A stretch of 64,000 bases of DNA, from assembly GCA_019639175.1 (NCBI GenBank), contig JAHBSK010000003.1, positions 434,001 through 498,000 on the forward strand, written 5' to 3'. The stretch is from Acidobacteriota bacterium. Its GTDB lineage: Bacteria; Acidobacteriota; Blastocatellia; Pyrinomonadales; Pyrinomonadaceae. Below, piece after piece: positions 18,168 through 26,805 of the stretch. The notes under the pieces are model-generated. The model saw only the letters and a list, made by a program, of their open reading frames with translations, was not told the origin of the DNA and searched no databases. The position numbers were made by a program, and so were the translations under genes. Numbering within the stretch: position 1 is the stretch's first letter; each line of letters begins with the position of its first letter.

Positions 18168-18686
18168 CTACGATGTAAGCTGAATATTTATCATCGGCGT
18201 GGCCGAAGAGTCGATATGATTTGAATACTTCCCAAGAGCAATGCCAAGCATCCTCAGCACGCCCCAATTTGCCATATCCGTCTTTTTCAACACCGGCGAG
18301 ATCTTTTTAATGAACTCAGTTCCGGGACTGTTGCCCGGATAGAACTGGTATTTCGCTATGGCCATAGTGTCAGGCCACAGTAAATGCGTTTCTCTGGCCG
18401 AAACGGAGATCCAGCCGTCAGACGAACCGGAACACATCGCCAAAAAGCTTACGGCGTTGCTTAGATTATGCAGAAACTCCATCGTCGCCATTGTCTGCAT
18501 CAGGTCAATTATGCCTTTGGAGGGCAGAACGATATCGGCGCCGGTCGTTCCTACTCCCTTCCACGTCGGTTCCATCGTCTGAAATTTGCTGATAAGCTCC
18601 ACCATATTGATGTCGCTGTCATCGATGCATTTGTCTTGTTCAAAATGAAATTTGTTGGAACCGGCAGCAAATATGCGAAAACTCAT
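18168..18686 (-). CDS. Hypothetical protein
   Basis: This is a 172-residue soluble protein with no signal peptide or transmembrane segment. I do not recognise it. It has an even composition, a Met-rich middle (DLMQTMATMEFLH) and a central GSSDGWISVSARET stretch. A strong ribosome-binding site (AAGGAGGAG) sits just upstream of the ATG and a good terminator follows, so it is a well-expressed-looking monocistronic gene. It is not obviously linked to the metalloprotease downstream or exonuclease III upstream. Confidence 0.75.
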   Translation of the reverse strand: MSFRIFAAGSNKFHFEQDKCIDDSDINMVELISKFQTMEPTWKGVGTTGADIVLPSKGIIDLMQTMATMEFLHNLSNAVSFLAMCSGSSDGWISVSARETHLLWPDTMAIAKYQFYPGNSPGTEFIKKISPVLKKTDMANWGVLRMLGIALGKYSNHIDSSATPMINIQLTS

Positions 18687-18759
18687 ATCTCCTCCTTAAT
18701 GAAGTAAAGGACTTACTCGGCGGGTTGACGCGAACGTGAGAGATTTTTGCCAAAAAAGC

Positions 18760-19533
18760 CTAGCCGAGGTCAAATTCCGCGATCACGGGAGCATGGTCAC
18801 TCGGTTTTTCCAGCGAACGGGTCGAACTGTCAATGACACAGCCTGTGCATTTTTCAGCGAGAAATGGCGAGGTCCATATATAGTCGATGCGGAGGCCGCG
18901 GTTTCGCTGCCAGGCGCCCTCACGGTAATTCCACCACGAAAATTCCTGCTTGTCGCCGTTGATCTGACGGAACGCGTCAACAAAGCCCCATTGCTTTACA
19001 TAATGCATCGCAGCCCGTTCGGTCTTTGTAAAATGAAGTTTGCCTTCCCATGCGGGAACGCTCCAGACGTCGATCTCATCCATAGCCACGTTGAAATCGC
19101 CGCAAAGCAGCACATTGTTGTCGAGGCGGCAGCTTTCGTCAAAGAACCTTCTCAGTTTCTGCAGCCATGCGAGTTTGAAGGTGAATTTATCGGTGCCAAG
19201 CTCGGTGCCGTTCGGGATGTATGTGTTCACAATGCGAACGCCGTTTACAGTCGCCGCGATCAGGCGTTTTGGAGATTCGTCATCATCGTCAGTGAAGCCT
19301 TTCTGCACGTCGGTAATGGGAAATTTTGAAAGTATCGCGACGCCGTTATAAGATTTTTGCCCAAAAAAAGCGGTCTGATAACCGGCGTCCTCTATCTGCT
19401 GACGGGGGAAATTCTCGTCAACGCATTTTGTCTCCTGCAAACAAATAACGTCCGGCGCGGCACGCTCGACCCAGTCGAACATCTGCGGAAGACGGACGTT
19501 GATAGAATTTACGTTCCAAGTTGCGATCTTCAT
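18760..19533 (-). CDS. xthA: Exodeoxyribonuclease III
   Basis: This 257-residue enzyme of the EEP superfamily cleaves DNA 5' of abasic sites and degrades 3' ends in base-excision repair. Diagnostic motifs are MKIATWNVNSINVRL at the N terminus, the metal-binding glutamate in CLQETK, LLCGDFNVA, GLRIDYIW and the terminal SDHAPVIAEF. All catalytic motifs are present and length is normal. The upstream gene is the RES toxin, 95 bp away on the same strand. Confidence 0.95.
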   Translation of the reverse strand: MKIATWNVNSINVRLPQMFDWVERAAPDVICLQETKCVDENFPRQQIEDAGYQTAFFGQKSYNGVAILSKFPITDVQKGFTDDDDESPKRLIAATVNGVRIVNTYIPNGTELGTDKFTFKLAWLQKLRRFFDESCRLDNNVLLCGDFNVAMDEIDVWSVPAWEGKLHFTKTERAAMHYVKQWGFVDAFRQINGDKQEFSWWNYREGAWQRNRGLRIDYIWTSPFLAEKCTGCVIDSSTRSLEKPSDHAPVIAEFDLG

Positions 19534-19628
19534 ATCAACAATTTCACCATAATATTGCCTGCCAAACCAAATGCCGTCTGTTCTGCACAGTTATTAGGCC
19601 GGGTCAAAAGATATCTTCAGATCCGATC

Positions 19629-20102
19629 TTAAACCGTTCGGAAACCAAGCCTTTTGTCAAAAATAAACCTTTCCGGCTTTCCGAATATTACCTTATCAAT
19701 ATCATCGTGGCTGAGGTTGATAATATAGTTGCATTCACGAGGCAAGATGGCGGTTGGCACCCGAAGAACGACCGACTCACCTCCCGCGATCCACGCGTCA
19801 CCTATTTTACATATCTCATCGGGTGCGGGAATTTTCCCCCAATCCGTCGGCAGGCGGGTGAGGTCTTCAACTGACAAGATCAGTTCTTCGCTGAAAGTAA
19901 CTTCGCCAAAAGAATAATCGTCGAGAATTACCTCATCATCAATGTGAACAAGCACCTCAAGAGTCGCAAGTGCTAAACTTGCGGACGCGTACAATACGCG
20001 TTGACCACGTGAATTCCAGCGTCCGCCATATCTAAATGAGCCTTCACCGTCACTCCACGAAGAAGTGTAAATAGAATTAAAGACACGGTAGGCGGTTATC
20101 AT
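19629..20102 (-). CDS. RES-domain toxin
   Basis: This is a 157-residue RES-domain protein. Characterised RES toxins degrade NAD+ by phosphorolysis. The conserved core is visible: AYRVFNSIY at the N terminus, GSFRYGGRWNSRGQRVLYAS (Arg, Tyr and Ser of the RES name and active site) and LALATLEVLVHID. The start lies 3 bp after the stop of the Xre/ParS-type antitoxin gene, giving a classic antitoxin-toxin order on the minus strand. Family call is secure and activity is inferred from the family. Confidence 0.9.
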   Translation of the reverse strand: MITAYRVFNSIYTSSWSDGEGSFRYGGRWNSRGQRVLYASASLALATLEVLVHIDDEVILDDYSFGEVTFSEELILSVEDLTRLPTDWGKIPAPDEICKIGDAWIAGGESVVLRVPTAILPRECNYIINLSHDDIDKVIFGKPERFIFDKRLGFRTV

Positions 20103-20105
20103 CGC

Positions 20106-20540
20106 TTAAGAAAAGACCCCGTGCATCAGCCGTCCGATAAGATCCTCCACTTCGCGCGATCCGACCTCTGTTCCCGCAAGGTCGATCGGCGACCGCATTC
20201 CCAAAGCCCGCTTCGGCGTTGTGAACCATCGCATGGCATTTTCCATACGGCCGCCGAAAAGCTCCAGAGCAAAGGCAAAGAGCCGTGAAACAGAGACCAG
20301 TCGGTCAGATTCTTCCGGTGAGAGGCGATTCATAGTTCGGCGCCTTGCCATCGTTCTGGGTGTAAGCCTGACCGCCTTTCTTACAAGCTCCATGGGCAGG
20401 CCTGTCTTTTTACTGAATCGCTCCAGCGAGGAGAACGAAAGGCCTGATTCCACCCGTGCTGTAAGCCCGAGGCCGTTGACCGCCTTAATACCGAGAAGCT
20501 GCTGCGTATTTAGTATTGGTTCAGATCTTGTAACCTGCAT
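20106..20540 (-). CDS. Xre/MbcA/ParS-type antitoxin (DUF2384)
   Basis: This is a 144-residue antitoxin of the family that partners RES toxins. The helix-rich N-terminal domain carries the LTPRTMARRR and LSPEESDRL motifs. The C-terminal toxin-binding domain ends in the diagnostic GSREVEDLIGRLMHGVFS. The ATG at 20540 is chosen because a clear promoter with operator lies at 20551-20594, immediately upstream. A longer frame to 20594 would begin before the transcription start. It probably represses its own operon. Confidence 0.9.
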   Translation of the reverse strand: MQVTRSEPILNTQQLLGIKAVNGLGLTARVESGLSFSSLERFSKKTGLPMELVRKAVRLTPRTMARRRTMNRLSPEESDRLVSVSRLFAFALELFGGRMENAMRWFTTPKRALGMRSPIDLAGTEVGSREVEDLIGRLMHGVFS

Positions 20541-20550
20541 ATGCGTCGCC

Positions 20551-20594
20551 TGCCATCTGGCAGTTATTATATGCCAGATGGCACATACATGCAA
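20551..20594 (-). promoter_or_regulatory. Promoter and double-palindrome operator of the Xre-RES operon
   Basis: Reading the minus strand, TTGCAT (20594-20589), a 17-bp spacer and a consensus TATAAT (20571-20566) form a sigma-70-type promoter. The -10 hexamer lies between two palindromes, TGCCATCTGGCA (20551-20562) and TGCCAGATGGCA (20572-20583). These are themselves inverted copies of each other. Antitoxin binding at either would block RNA polymerase. Position and symmetry are seen directly; binding is inferred. Confidence 0.85.
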
Positions 20595-20596
20595 AT

Positions 20597-21547
20597 CTAT
20601 TTGTTTGACGGCGCTGAGTTGCGTTCCCAGAAAACGCCGTCTGAAAGGCCTTGTATCTTCTTGTCGGTTTCTGCCAGCTCCAGCCTCTTGGCGGCGAGCA
20701 GGCAGTAGCGTTCGTCTGATTCTATGGCGACAAAGCGGCGATCCAGTTTTTTCGCAGTGACGGCGGTCGTTCCGCTGCCCGCGAACGGGTCGAGCATCAG
20801 ATCGCCGGGGTTGGTCGAAGCAAGTATGATCTTTGCCAGAAGCTTTTCCGGTTTTTGCGTCGGGTGATCGGTGTTTTCGGGCATCGACCAGAACGGAACG
20901 GTGATGTCGGTCCAGATATTCGACGGATGCGTGTCGCGAAATTTCCCGGTGTCCCCGTCGTTCCAGTCTTTGGGCAGGCCGTTCTCTTTGTAAGGGGCAA
21001 GCACGCGGCGGCGCTGTTTCACCGCATCAAGATTAAATGTGTAATTATCCGAAACCGTAAAGAACCAGATGTCCTCGGCGGCGTTCTTCCAGTTCTGCTT
21101 TGCTCCGCGGCCCTTTTCGCGTTCCCAGGTTATCCGGTTGCGAAGATTAAAATACTTCGACCCGACACGCTGTATCGCTGAAGAGCTTCGCCAGTCGCCG
21201 CAGAGATAAACGCTCGCCGTCGGCCCTAAAAGCGGCACACAAAGCCGCAGCCACGAATCAAGCCACTGCTCGTATTCATCCCCGCTGATCTGTTTGAACG
21301 ATTCCTTGCCAAAATCCTTTGTCAGATTATAGGGCGGATCGGCAAACAACAGGCCGAAGCTCTCCGGCAGCAGCCTCGGCAGCACCTCGAACGCATCACC
21401 GCATATAAGAAGGTCTTTTTTGCCCGCGTCAAAACTGCCTGCGGACACAAAGCGGCGGCTAAGGGCTTCGGCCTCGTTTCCGGCAACGTCTATGGTCCGG
21501 TTCCTTGCGGCGCGTTCTTTTTTTGGGCCTTTACCTTTGTTCGTCAA
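20597..21547 (-). CDS. Orphan DNA methyltransferase (beta-class, N6-adenine/N4-cytosine)
   Basis: This is a 316-residue type II-like DNA methyltransferase. The catalytic motif IV DPPY (70-73) precedes the SAM-binding motif I DPFAGSGTT (253-261), the beta-class order. A TRD-like region lies between them and a basic N terminus (GKGPKKERAARNR) precedes them. DPPY methyltransferases modify adenine N6 or cytosine N4. No restriction endonuclease is adjacent, so it looks like an orphan or regulatory enzyme, or a degraded restriction-modification system. Its 3' end nearly touches the promoter of the Xre-RES operon. The recognition site is unknown. Confidence 0.9.
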   Translation of the reverse strand: MTNKGKGPKKERAARNRTIDVAGNEAEALSRRFVSAGSFDAGKKDLLICGDAFEVLPRLLPESFGLLFADPPYNLTKDFGKESFKQISGDEYEQWLDSWLRLCVPLLGPTASVYLCGDWRSSSAIQRVGSKYFNLRNRITWEREKGRGAKQNWKNAAEDIWFFTVSDNYTFNLDAVKQRRRVLAPYKENGLPKDWNDGDTGKFRDTHPSNIWTDITVPFWSMPENTDHPTQKPEKLLAKIILASTNPGDLMLDPFAGSGTTAVTAKKLDRRFVAIESDERYCLLAAKRLELAETDKKIQGLSDGVFWERNSAPSNK

Positions 21548-21780
21548 TTTTCACCTTCTGCAAAACATAGCGGCAGACATTGCTGCTTTTACATCAGATT
21601 ATACGCGGACAAGGTGAATTTAAAAATCGTGTCAAAGCGATGTCCGGTTCGTGAAAGCGAACGGCCTTTGCCCGAAAAAAGGGTGTCCGCCAAAACCCTC
21701 GCAAATACGCGCCGAAACGTAAAAAATGGCAGCCCTTACCGGCTTGACCCTCTATATGGCGCGTGATAATGTTATATGTT

Positions 21781-21810
21781 TTGAGACGAGAACCGTCGAA
21801 ACTCTATATT
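21781..21810 (+). promoter_or_regulatory. Probable promoter of the ATP synthase operon
   Basis: TTGAGA (21781-21786), an 18-bp spacer and TATATT (21805-21810) lie 24 bp before the first atp gene. This is the only good sigma-70-like match in the 287-bp divergent spacer. A GTTCG/CGAAC hairpin lies near 21650. Confidence 0.55.
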
Positions 21811-21834
21811 TAATAGCTTTTTTTAATAAACAGT

Positions 21835-22287
21835 ATGGTTTTGCTGGCGTTTGCCGAAGGCTCGATACAACTATTTCCAGACGGCACCATTTTTTATCAC
21901 ATTATCCTTATCCTTGTGATGATATGGGCGCTGAACCGTACCTTTTTCAAGCCCATCAATGCGATCATCGAAAAGCGTTCAAAGCAAAAGGTCGGACGCG
22001 GCGGTGAAGCGGAAGATATCCTCGCCGATGTAGCGGAAAAGCAGAAAAACTACGAAAAGCAGATGCTCGGAGTAAGAAACGACAGCTACGAGCTGATCGA
22101 ACGCGAGCGCGCGGCGGCTGTGGAAATGCGTCAAAAGACCATTTCCGACGCCAGAGAGGCGGCGGCGGCGCTGGTCGCGTCTGAAAAGGAAAGCCTGAAA
22201 GAGACTGTTGCCGACGCACGCGTGCAGATAGCGCTTGAAGCGGACAAAATGGCGGATAAGGTGGCCGCAAATATTCTCAAGGCCTAG
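21835..22287 (+). CDS. atpF': ATP synthase F0 subunit b'
   Basis: This is a 150-residue b-type stalk subunit. One N-terminal transmembrane helix (about residues 18-38, FYHIILILVMIWALNRTFF) is followed by a long charged helix (EKQKNYEKQMLG ... DARVQIALEADKMADKVAANIL) that dimerises with subunit b. The b'/b heterodimer forms the peripheral stalk linking F0 to F1. It is the first gene of a plus-strand block b'-b-delta-alpha-gamma and precedes atpF by 6 bp. Confidence 0.88.
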   Translation: MVLLAFAEGSIQLFPDGTIFYHIILILVMIWALNRTFFKPINAIIEKRSKQKVGRGGEAEDILADVAEKQKNYEKQMLGVRNDSYELIERERAAAVEMRQKTISDAREAAAALVASEKESLKETVADARVQIALEADKMADKVAANILKA

Positions 22288-22293
22288 GACAGT

Positions 22294-22866
22294 ATGTTTG
22301 CATTAGCTCTAAATGTGGTCATTTTTCTCGCGGCGGCAGGTTCGGGGTCCGAGAGCGGTTTTGTTCAATGGTGGAACAAATGGCTTAACTATCCGGGCTT
22401 TGAGATCTGGAAGTTCGTCAATCTTTTCATTTTTGTAGGCCTGCTCGGCTATATCCTCAAAAAACCGCTTTCAGAAGCATTCAAGGCAAAACGAGAGGTC
22501 ATCCGGGCGGAACTTATCAGGGCCGAGGAAGCAAAACAAGCGGCTTTGGCAAAGCTTACGGACGTTGAGGGAAAACTTGCCGGGGTCGAATCGGAACGAC
22601 AGGCAATAATGTCCGAGGCACGCGAAGAGATCGAGCATGAAAGATCACGTCTGGTAGCCCAAGCGGAAACAGAGGCCGGAAAGATACGCGAACAGGCCGA
22701 GGGCGAGGTAGTCCGCATCGGCCAGGTCGCAAAACTTGAGCTTCGCCGCTTTGGCGCCGAGGAAAGCATCCGCCGGGCCGAAGAAAAACTACGGGCTAAA
22801 GTTAATGCCGGCACGGACGCTCAGTTGATCGACTCAGGAATACGCGCGATAGGAGGTTTGAACTGA
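22294..22866 (+). CDS. atpF: ATP synthase F0 subunit b
   Basis: This is a 190-residue b subunit. An extra hydrophobic N-terminal segment (residues 1-20) precedes the canonical membrane helix (IWKFVNLFIFVGLLGYILKKPL region). A long heptad-rich cytoplasmic helix follows (KAKREVIRAELIRAEEAKQAA onward). It pairs with b' to hold F1 static during rotation. It ends 1 bp before the delta gene, so translation is likely coupled. Confidence 0.92.
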   Translation: MFALALNVVIFLAAAGSGSESGFVQWWNKWLNYPGFEIWKFVNLFIFVGLLGYILKKPLSEAFKAKREVIRAELIRAEEAKQAALAKLTDVEGKLAGVESERQAIMSEAREEIEHERSRLVAQAETEAGKIREQAEGEVVRIGQVAKLELRRFGAEESIRRAEEKLRAKVNAGTDAQLIDSGIRAIGGLN

Positions 22867-22867
22867 T

Positions 22868-23410
22868 ATGAGTGTTGAAACTATCGCTCGCAGATACGCG
22901 ACCGCGCTTGCCGACGTTGTGGTCGAAAAAAATGAGACCGATGTCGTCAGGGGGGAACTGAAGGCGTGGGAAGACCTTATCAGGTCAAACGTCGAACTGA
23001 ACAGGGCTTTTGGCGATCCTTCGATCACGCACGCGAGGAAAGAGGGCGTTCTTGAGGCATTGCTTCAAAAGACGGCCCCGACCAAAACAACTGCAAATTT
23101 TCTCCGCGTTCTGCTCAGGAACAGCCGGATAACCGACCTGTCGGACATCAACAAAAGATTCGTTTCGGTGCTTGAGGAACGCAGCGGCCTTGTAAATGGT
23201 TCGGTCACATCTGCCCACGAGCTTACTGACACGCAAAAGAACGAACTTAAAGGAAATCTGGAAAAGGTAACGGGAAAGACCGTTAATCTGACGTACGCGA
23301 TCGATCCTGAACTGATAGGCGGTGTGGTGACACGTATCGGTTCGACCGTTTATGACGGGTCGGTTCGGACACAGCTTGAACATTTAAGAGAACAATTATT
23401 GGAAAAATAA
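22868..23410 (+). CDS. atpH: ATP synthase F1 subunit delta (OSCP)
   Basis: This is a 180-residue delta subunit, which connects the peripheral stalk to the top of the alpha3beta3 ring. The N-terminal helical bundle (SVETIARRYATALADVV) and the C-terminal DPELIGGVVTRIGSTVYDGSVRTQL signature are both clear. Length is normal. The 111-bp spacer after it, before atpA, is filled by a heptad-repeat palindrome (23414-23507), which is unusual for this operon. Confidence 0.95.
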   Translation: MSVETIARRYATALADVVVEKNETDVVRGELKAWEDLIRSNVELNRAFGDPSITHARKEGVLEALLQKTAPTKTTANFLRVLLRNSRITDLSDINKRFVSVLEERSGLVNGSVTSAHELTDTQKNELKGNLEKVTGKTVNLTYAIDPELIGGVVTRIGSTVYDGSVRTQLEHLREQLLEK

Positions 23411-23413
23411 AGG

Positions 23414-23507
23414 GTCAATAGTCAATGGTTAGTAGTTAATTGTTAATGGCAAAGGATTCGCCAAACGAGTTACGGTCAGCAATTAACAACGAACAATTCA
23501 CCATTTT
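23414..23507. repeat. Heptad-repeat quasi-palindrome, atpH-atpA spacer
   Basis: The left arm (23414-23448) consists of five 7-bp units of type GTyAryN, for example GTCAATA and GTTAATG. The right arm (23480-23507) consists of 7-bp units such as CAATTAA and CAATTCA. The arms are imperfect reverse complements, so transcript would fold into a long hairpin between delta and alpha. Confidence 0.8.
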
Positions 23508-23521
23508 CGATATAAAAAACA

Positions 23522-25054
23522 ATGGAAGCAATCAAGGCAGACGAGATCAACGAGATCATCAGGGCACAGATCGAAAATTTTGATTCGAGCATGACGGTCG
23601 ATGAGGTAGGGACCGTTATCAAGGTCGGCGACGGCATCGCCGAGGTTTACGGCCTGCAAAAGGTAATGGCCGGCGAGCTGCTTGAATTTCCGCACGGCGT
23701 TCGCGGCCTGGCCCTCAACCTTGAGGAAGACAAGGTCGGCTGTGTGCTTTTCGGCGATTCGCAAAAGATCAAGGAAGGCGATGAGGCAAAACGCACACGC
23801 CGCATTATGAGCGTTCCGGTCGGCAATGCGTTGATAGGCCGCGTTGTCGATGCTCTCGGCAACGCCATTGACGGCAAGGGTGAGATCATCACCGACACCT
23901 ATAATCCGGTCGAGCGTATCGCTCCGGGCATCATTGACCGCCAGCCGGTCAAAGAACCGCTCCAGACCGGTTTGAAGGCCATTGACTCGATGGTTCCCAT
24001 CGGACGCGGACAGCGTGAACTTATCATCGGCGACCGCCAAACGGGCAAGACCGCCGTCGCCATCGACACCATCATCAACCAAAAAGGCAAAGACGTTATT
24101 TGTATCTACGTCGCCATCGGGCAAAAGGCATCGACCGTTGCACAGGTCGTGAAAAAGCTTGAGGATTACGGCGCGATGGATTACACGGTCGTTGTTTCCG
24201 CAACCGCTTCCGACCCGGCGGCGATGCAGTATCTTGCACCGTATTCCGGCGTCGCCATCGGTGAATACTTCCGCGATAATGGCCGCCACGCTTTGACCAT
24301 CTATGATGATCTTTCCAAGCAGGCCGCCGCTTATCGTGAAATTTCATTGCTGCTCCGCCGTCCTCCGGGCCGCGAAGCATATCCCGGCGACGTTTTCTAT
24401 CTTCACTCACGCCTGCTGGAACGCGCCGCTAAAATGTCGGACGCACGCGGCGGCGGAAGCCTGACATCGCTGCCGATCATTGAAACACAGGCCGGCGACA
24501 TTTCGGCGTACATCCCGACGAACGTGATCTCGATCACCGACGGACAGATATTCCTTGAGGCCGACCTGTTCAACTCAGGTGTTCGGCCCGCCATCAACGT
24601 TGGTAACTCGGTTTCCCGTGTGGGCGGTTCGGCACAGATCAAGGCGATGAAATCCGTCGCCGGTACGCTCCGTATCGACCTGGCGCAGTTCCGCGAACTC
24701 GCGGCCTTTGCCCAGTTCGGCTCCGATCTTGATAAATCAACGCAGGCACAGCTTGAACGAGGCCGCCGCCTGACCGAGATCCTGAAACAGGGTCAGTATC
24801 AGCCGATGGAGGTCGAACAACAGGTGACGATCATCTGGACCGTGACGAACGGCCTTGCGGACGACATAGCGGTCGAAGACCTCAAACGTTTTGAGGAAGA
24901 ACTGATCGCGTATATGAAGAACGCGCACCCCGGCGTAATGAACACGATTCGTGAAAAGAAGAACATCGACGATGCCCTGAAAGCTGAGATGAAAGAGGCC
25001 GTTGAGGATTTTAAGGCAACGCGTTGGGAATCGGCAAACGCCGCCGCAGCTTAA
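23522..25054 (+). CDS. atpA: ATP synthase F1 subunit alpha
   Basis: This is a 510-residue alpha subunit. The Walker A motif GDRQTGKTA is near residue 170. The [21 protein letters not shown] and [18 protein letters not shown] segments are classic. Alpha binds nucleotide non-catalytically and alternates with beta in the F1 head. No atpD (beta) follows the gamma gene here, so catalytic beta must be encoded elsewhere. Confidence 0.97.
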   Translation: MEAIKADEINEIIRAQIENFDSSMTVDEVGTVIKVGDGIAEVYGLQKVMAGELLEFPHGVRGLALNLEEDKVGCVLFGDSQKIKEGDEAKRTRRIMSVPVGNALIGRVVDALGNAIDGKGEIITDTYNPVERIAPGIIDRQPVKEPLQTGLKAIDSMVPIGRGQRELIIGDRQTGKTAVAIDTIINQKGKDVICIYVAIGQKASTVAQVVKKLEDYGAMDYTVVVSATASDPAAMQYLAPYSGVAIGEYFRDNGRHALTIYDDLSKQAAAYREISLLLRRPPGREAYPGDVFYLHSRLLERAAKMSDARGGGSLTSLPIIETQAGDISAYIPTNVISITDGQIFLEADLFNSGVRPAINVGNSVSRVGGSAQIKAMKSVAGTLRIDLAQFRELAAFAQFGSDLDKSTQAQLERGRRLTEILKQGQYQPMEVEQQVTIIWTVTNGLADDIAVEDLKRFEEELIAYMKNAHPGVMNTIREKKNIDDALKAEMKEAVEDFKATRWESANAAAA

Positions 25055-25060
25055 TAGTTT

Positions 25061-25107
25061 GGAATTGCGGGCCGGGTTGATTCCGCGATCCGCATTCCGC
25101 AATCGAA
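25061..25107. repeat. Heptad-repeat quasi-palindrome, atpA-atpG spacer
   Basis: The right half contains tandem 7-bp units ATTCCGC (25080-25086), GATCCGC, ATTCCGC (25094-25100). The left half (GGAATTGCGGG at 25061-25071) is complementary to its end. The element fills the whole spacer between alpha and gamma. Confidence 0.7.
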
Positions 25108-25109
25108 AT

Positions 25110-25988
25110 ATGGCTAGTCTTTTGGACATGCGCCGACGCATTAAGTCGGTCAAGAACACACAGCAGATAACGAAGGCGATGAAGATGGTCGCCGCCGCCA
25201 AGCTGAAGCGCGCACAGGACCGCGTTGTGGCGGCACGTCCTTTTTCGCACAAGATGTCAGAGGTGCTTGGCGGGCTTAGCGCGAGGGTCGCAGATGATTT
25301 TTCGCATCCTCTTCTTGATGCCCGCGGCGACGAACGCTATCTCGTGATACTGGTCACGGCTGACAAAGGCCTTGCCGGAGCGTTCAATGCGAACGTGATA
25401 AAGGCAGCACAGGCTTTCGTCAAGGACAACGCTGACAAGAACATCGAGCTTGTCACCGTCGGGCGCAAAGGGCGCGATTTTTTCAAACGCAGAGAGACCG
25501 AGATAACCGGCGAATACCTCGGCCTTACGGGCAGAGGTTCGGCAAATTATTCAGACGCAGCGGATATCGGACAGGCTGTTATCAAACAGTTTTCCGAAGA
25601 CACGGAAATAGACAAGGTCTTTTTGATATTTACTGAATTCAAAACTGTTCTTTCGCAGAAACCGGTTGTCGAACAGCTTTTGCCGATACCTAAGATCGAA
25701 TCTTCTGAAGAAGGCGAAGGTTCCGCAGACGCCGAATACGTTTACGAACAGCCGGCGGCTGAGATCTTTGGCAAGCTCCTGCCGAAACAGGTCGAAACGC
25801 AAATTTACAAGGCAATGCTCGAATCGGTCGCATCCGAACAGGGTTCGCGAATGACGGCGATGGATTCGGCATCAAAGAACGCGGGCGACCTGATAGACAC
25901 GCTGACGCTGAACATGAACCGCATCCGCCAGGCCGCGATCACCAAGGAGATCATCGAAGTCGTCAGCGGCGCAGCTGCAGCAGCATAG
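25110..25988 (+). CDS. atpG: ATP synthase F1 subunit gamma
   Basis: This is a 292-residue gamma subunit, the rotating central stalk. The N-terminal MASLLDMRRRIKSVKNTQQI-type helix and the C-terminal NRIRQAAITKEIIEVVSGA helix that enters the alpha3beta3 cavity are both intact. The VTADKGLAGAFNANV block is also present. The ATG at 25110 is chosen by homology; the same frame is open upstream to 25002, overlapping atpA. It is the last atp gene here; beta and epsilon are missing. Confidence 0.95.
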   Translation: MASLLDMRRRIKSVKNTQQITKAMKMVAAAKLKRAQDRVVAARPFSHKMSEVLGGLSARVADDFSHPLLDARGDERYLVILVTADKGLAGAFNANVIKAAQAFVKDNADKNIELVTVGRKGRDFFKRRETEITGEYLGLTGRGSANYSDAADIGQAVIKQFSEDTEIDKVFLIFTEFKTVLSQKPVVEQLLPIPKIESSEEGEGSADAEYVYEQPAAEIFGKLLPKQVETQIYKAMLESVASEQGSRMTAMDSASKNAGDLIDTLTLNMNRIRQAAITKEIIEVVSGAAAAA

Positions 25989-26069
25989 TAAACATCACAA
26001 CTCGCATTCCCGAACGCAGTCTTTCGAGGCTGCGTTTTTTCTTGCGTTAATAGATTAAAAAGGGTTACT

Positions 26070-26648
26070 ATGATGGCACTTATAACCATATTAGCTCCTA
26101 TGAAAATGCTAAAGATCAGCCTGATAGCTATTGCAGTTTTATTTATTCTTGGATTGTCTTCACTTGCAGTAGATCGCTACCTTTACTCTTGGACCTCGTA
26201 TCTGCGGCCTTTTGGATGTGAGCATAAGAGTGTAAATGTTGCGTATGGAAATGAAAGACTGCGTGAGCAATATGATCTTATTGAAATCGGAAACACTCTA
26301 AGAACAGATCCGGACTACCAAATAGAGTCACCTTTTGATAAAGAACAGTTCACCGAAGGGAGCTTAAATATTTCTCGTGTGTTTGGCTCCGTGAAGTATA
26401 GAGTCGGACTTGGGAAACACATATCAGGTGGTGAGCACTATTTCAGTGTTAGGTTTTCAAATTATACTTACGACACGAAAAACCGCAATGGTTCACGCCA
26501 CGGAGAATCATCGACAACACCAAACCATAGAATAGAACAGAACATGTATATGATGATTAACGAGATGCCTTTGAATGATATTCAAAAAACCGAACTTAAA
26601 GAAAAAGTAACCATAACGTGTTCGCCTACAACAAGGTTTACTTTTTAA
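26070..26648 (+). CDS. Hypothetical membrane-anchored protein
   Basis: This is a 192-residue protein with one N-terminal hydrophobic segment (about residues 13-34, LKISLIAIAVLFILGLSSLAV with a basic start) and a polar extracytoplasmic domain. I do not recognise the domain. An AAAGGG ribosome-binding site 5-10 nt before the ATG at 26070 supports this start; an ATG at 26100 is an alternative. Base composition is visibly more AT-rich than the flanking atp and VanZ genes, which may reflect recent acquisition. Confidence 0.65.
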   Translation: MMALITILAPMKMLKISLIAIAVLFILGLSSLAVDRYLYSWTSYLRPFGCEHKSVNVAYGNERLREQYDLIEIGNTLRTDPDYQIESPFDKEQFTEGSLNISRVFGSVKYRVGLGKHISGGEHYFSVRFSNYTYDTKNRNGSRHGESSTTPNHRIEQNMYMMINEMPLNDIQKTELKEKVTITCSPTTRFTF

Positions 26649-26722
26649 GACTTTGTAGCAAGCCGGTAAAAAACACTGTTCCCGTTTGCTGAGATTTGAG
26701 ACGGCAGCAAAAAGCCGGACAG

Positions 26723-26765
26723 GCAAAGTTTGTTGAAATCAGGTTTGATTTCAGATATGCTTTGC
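26723..26765. repeat. Nested hairpin upstream of VanZ-like gene
   Basis: GCAAAG (26723-26728) pairs with CTTTGC (26760-26765), and inside it TGAAATC pairs with GATTTCA. It lies 40 bp before the start codon at 26806. It may be a transcription terminator remnant or a leader hairpin. No T-run follows. Confidence 0.45.
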
Positions 26766-26805
26766 TTGCTTTTCACTTCTGCATGAAAGTAATGAGGAGA
26801 CCGGA

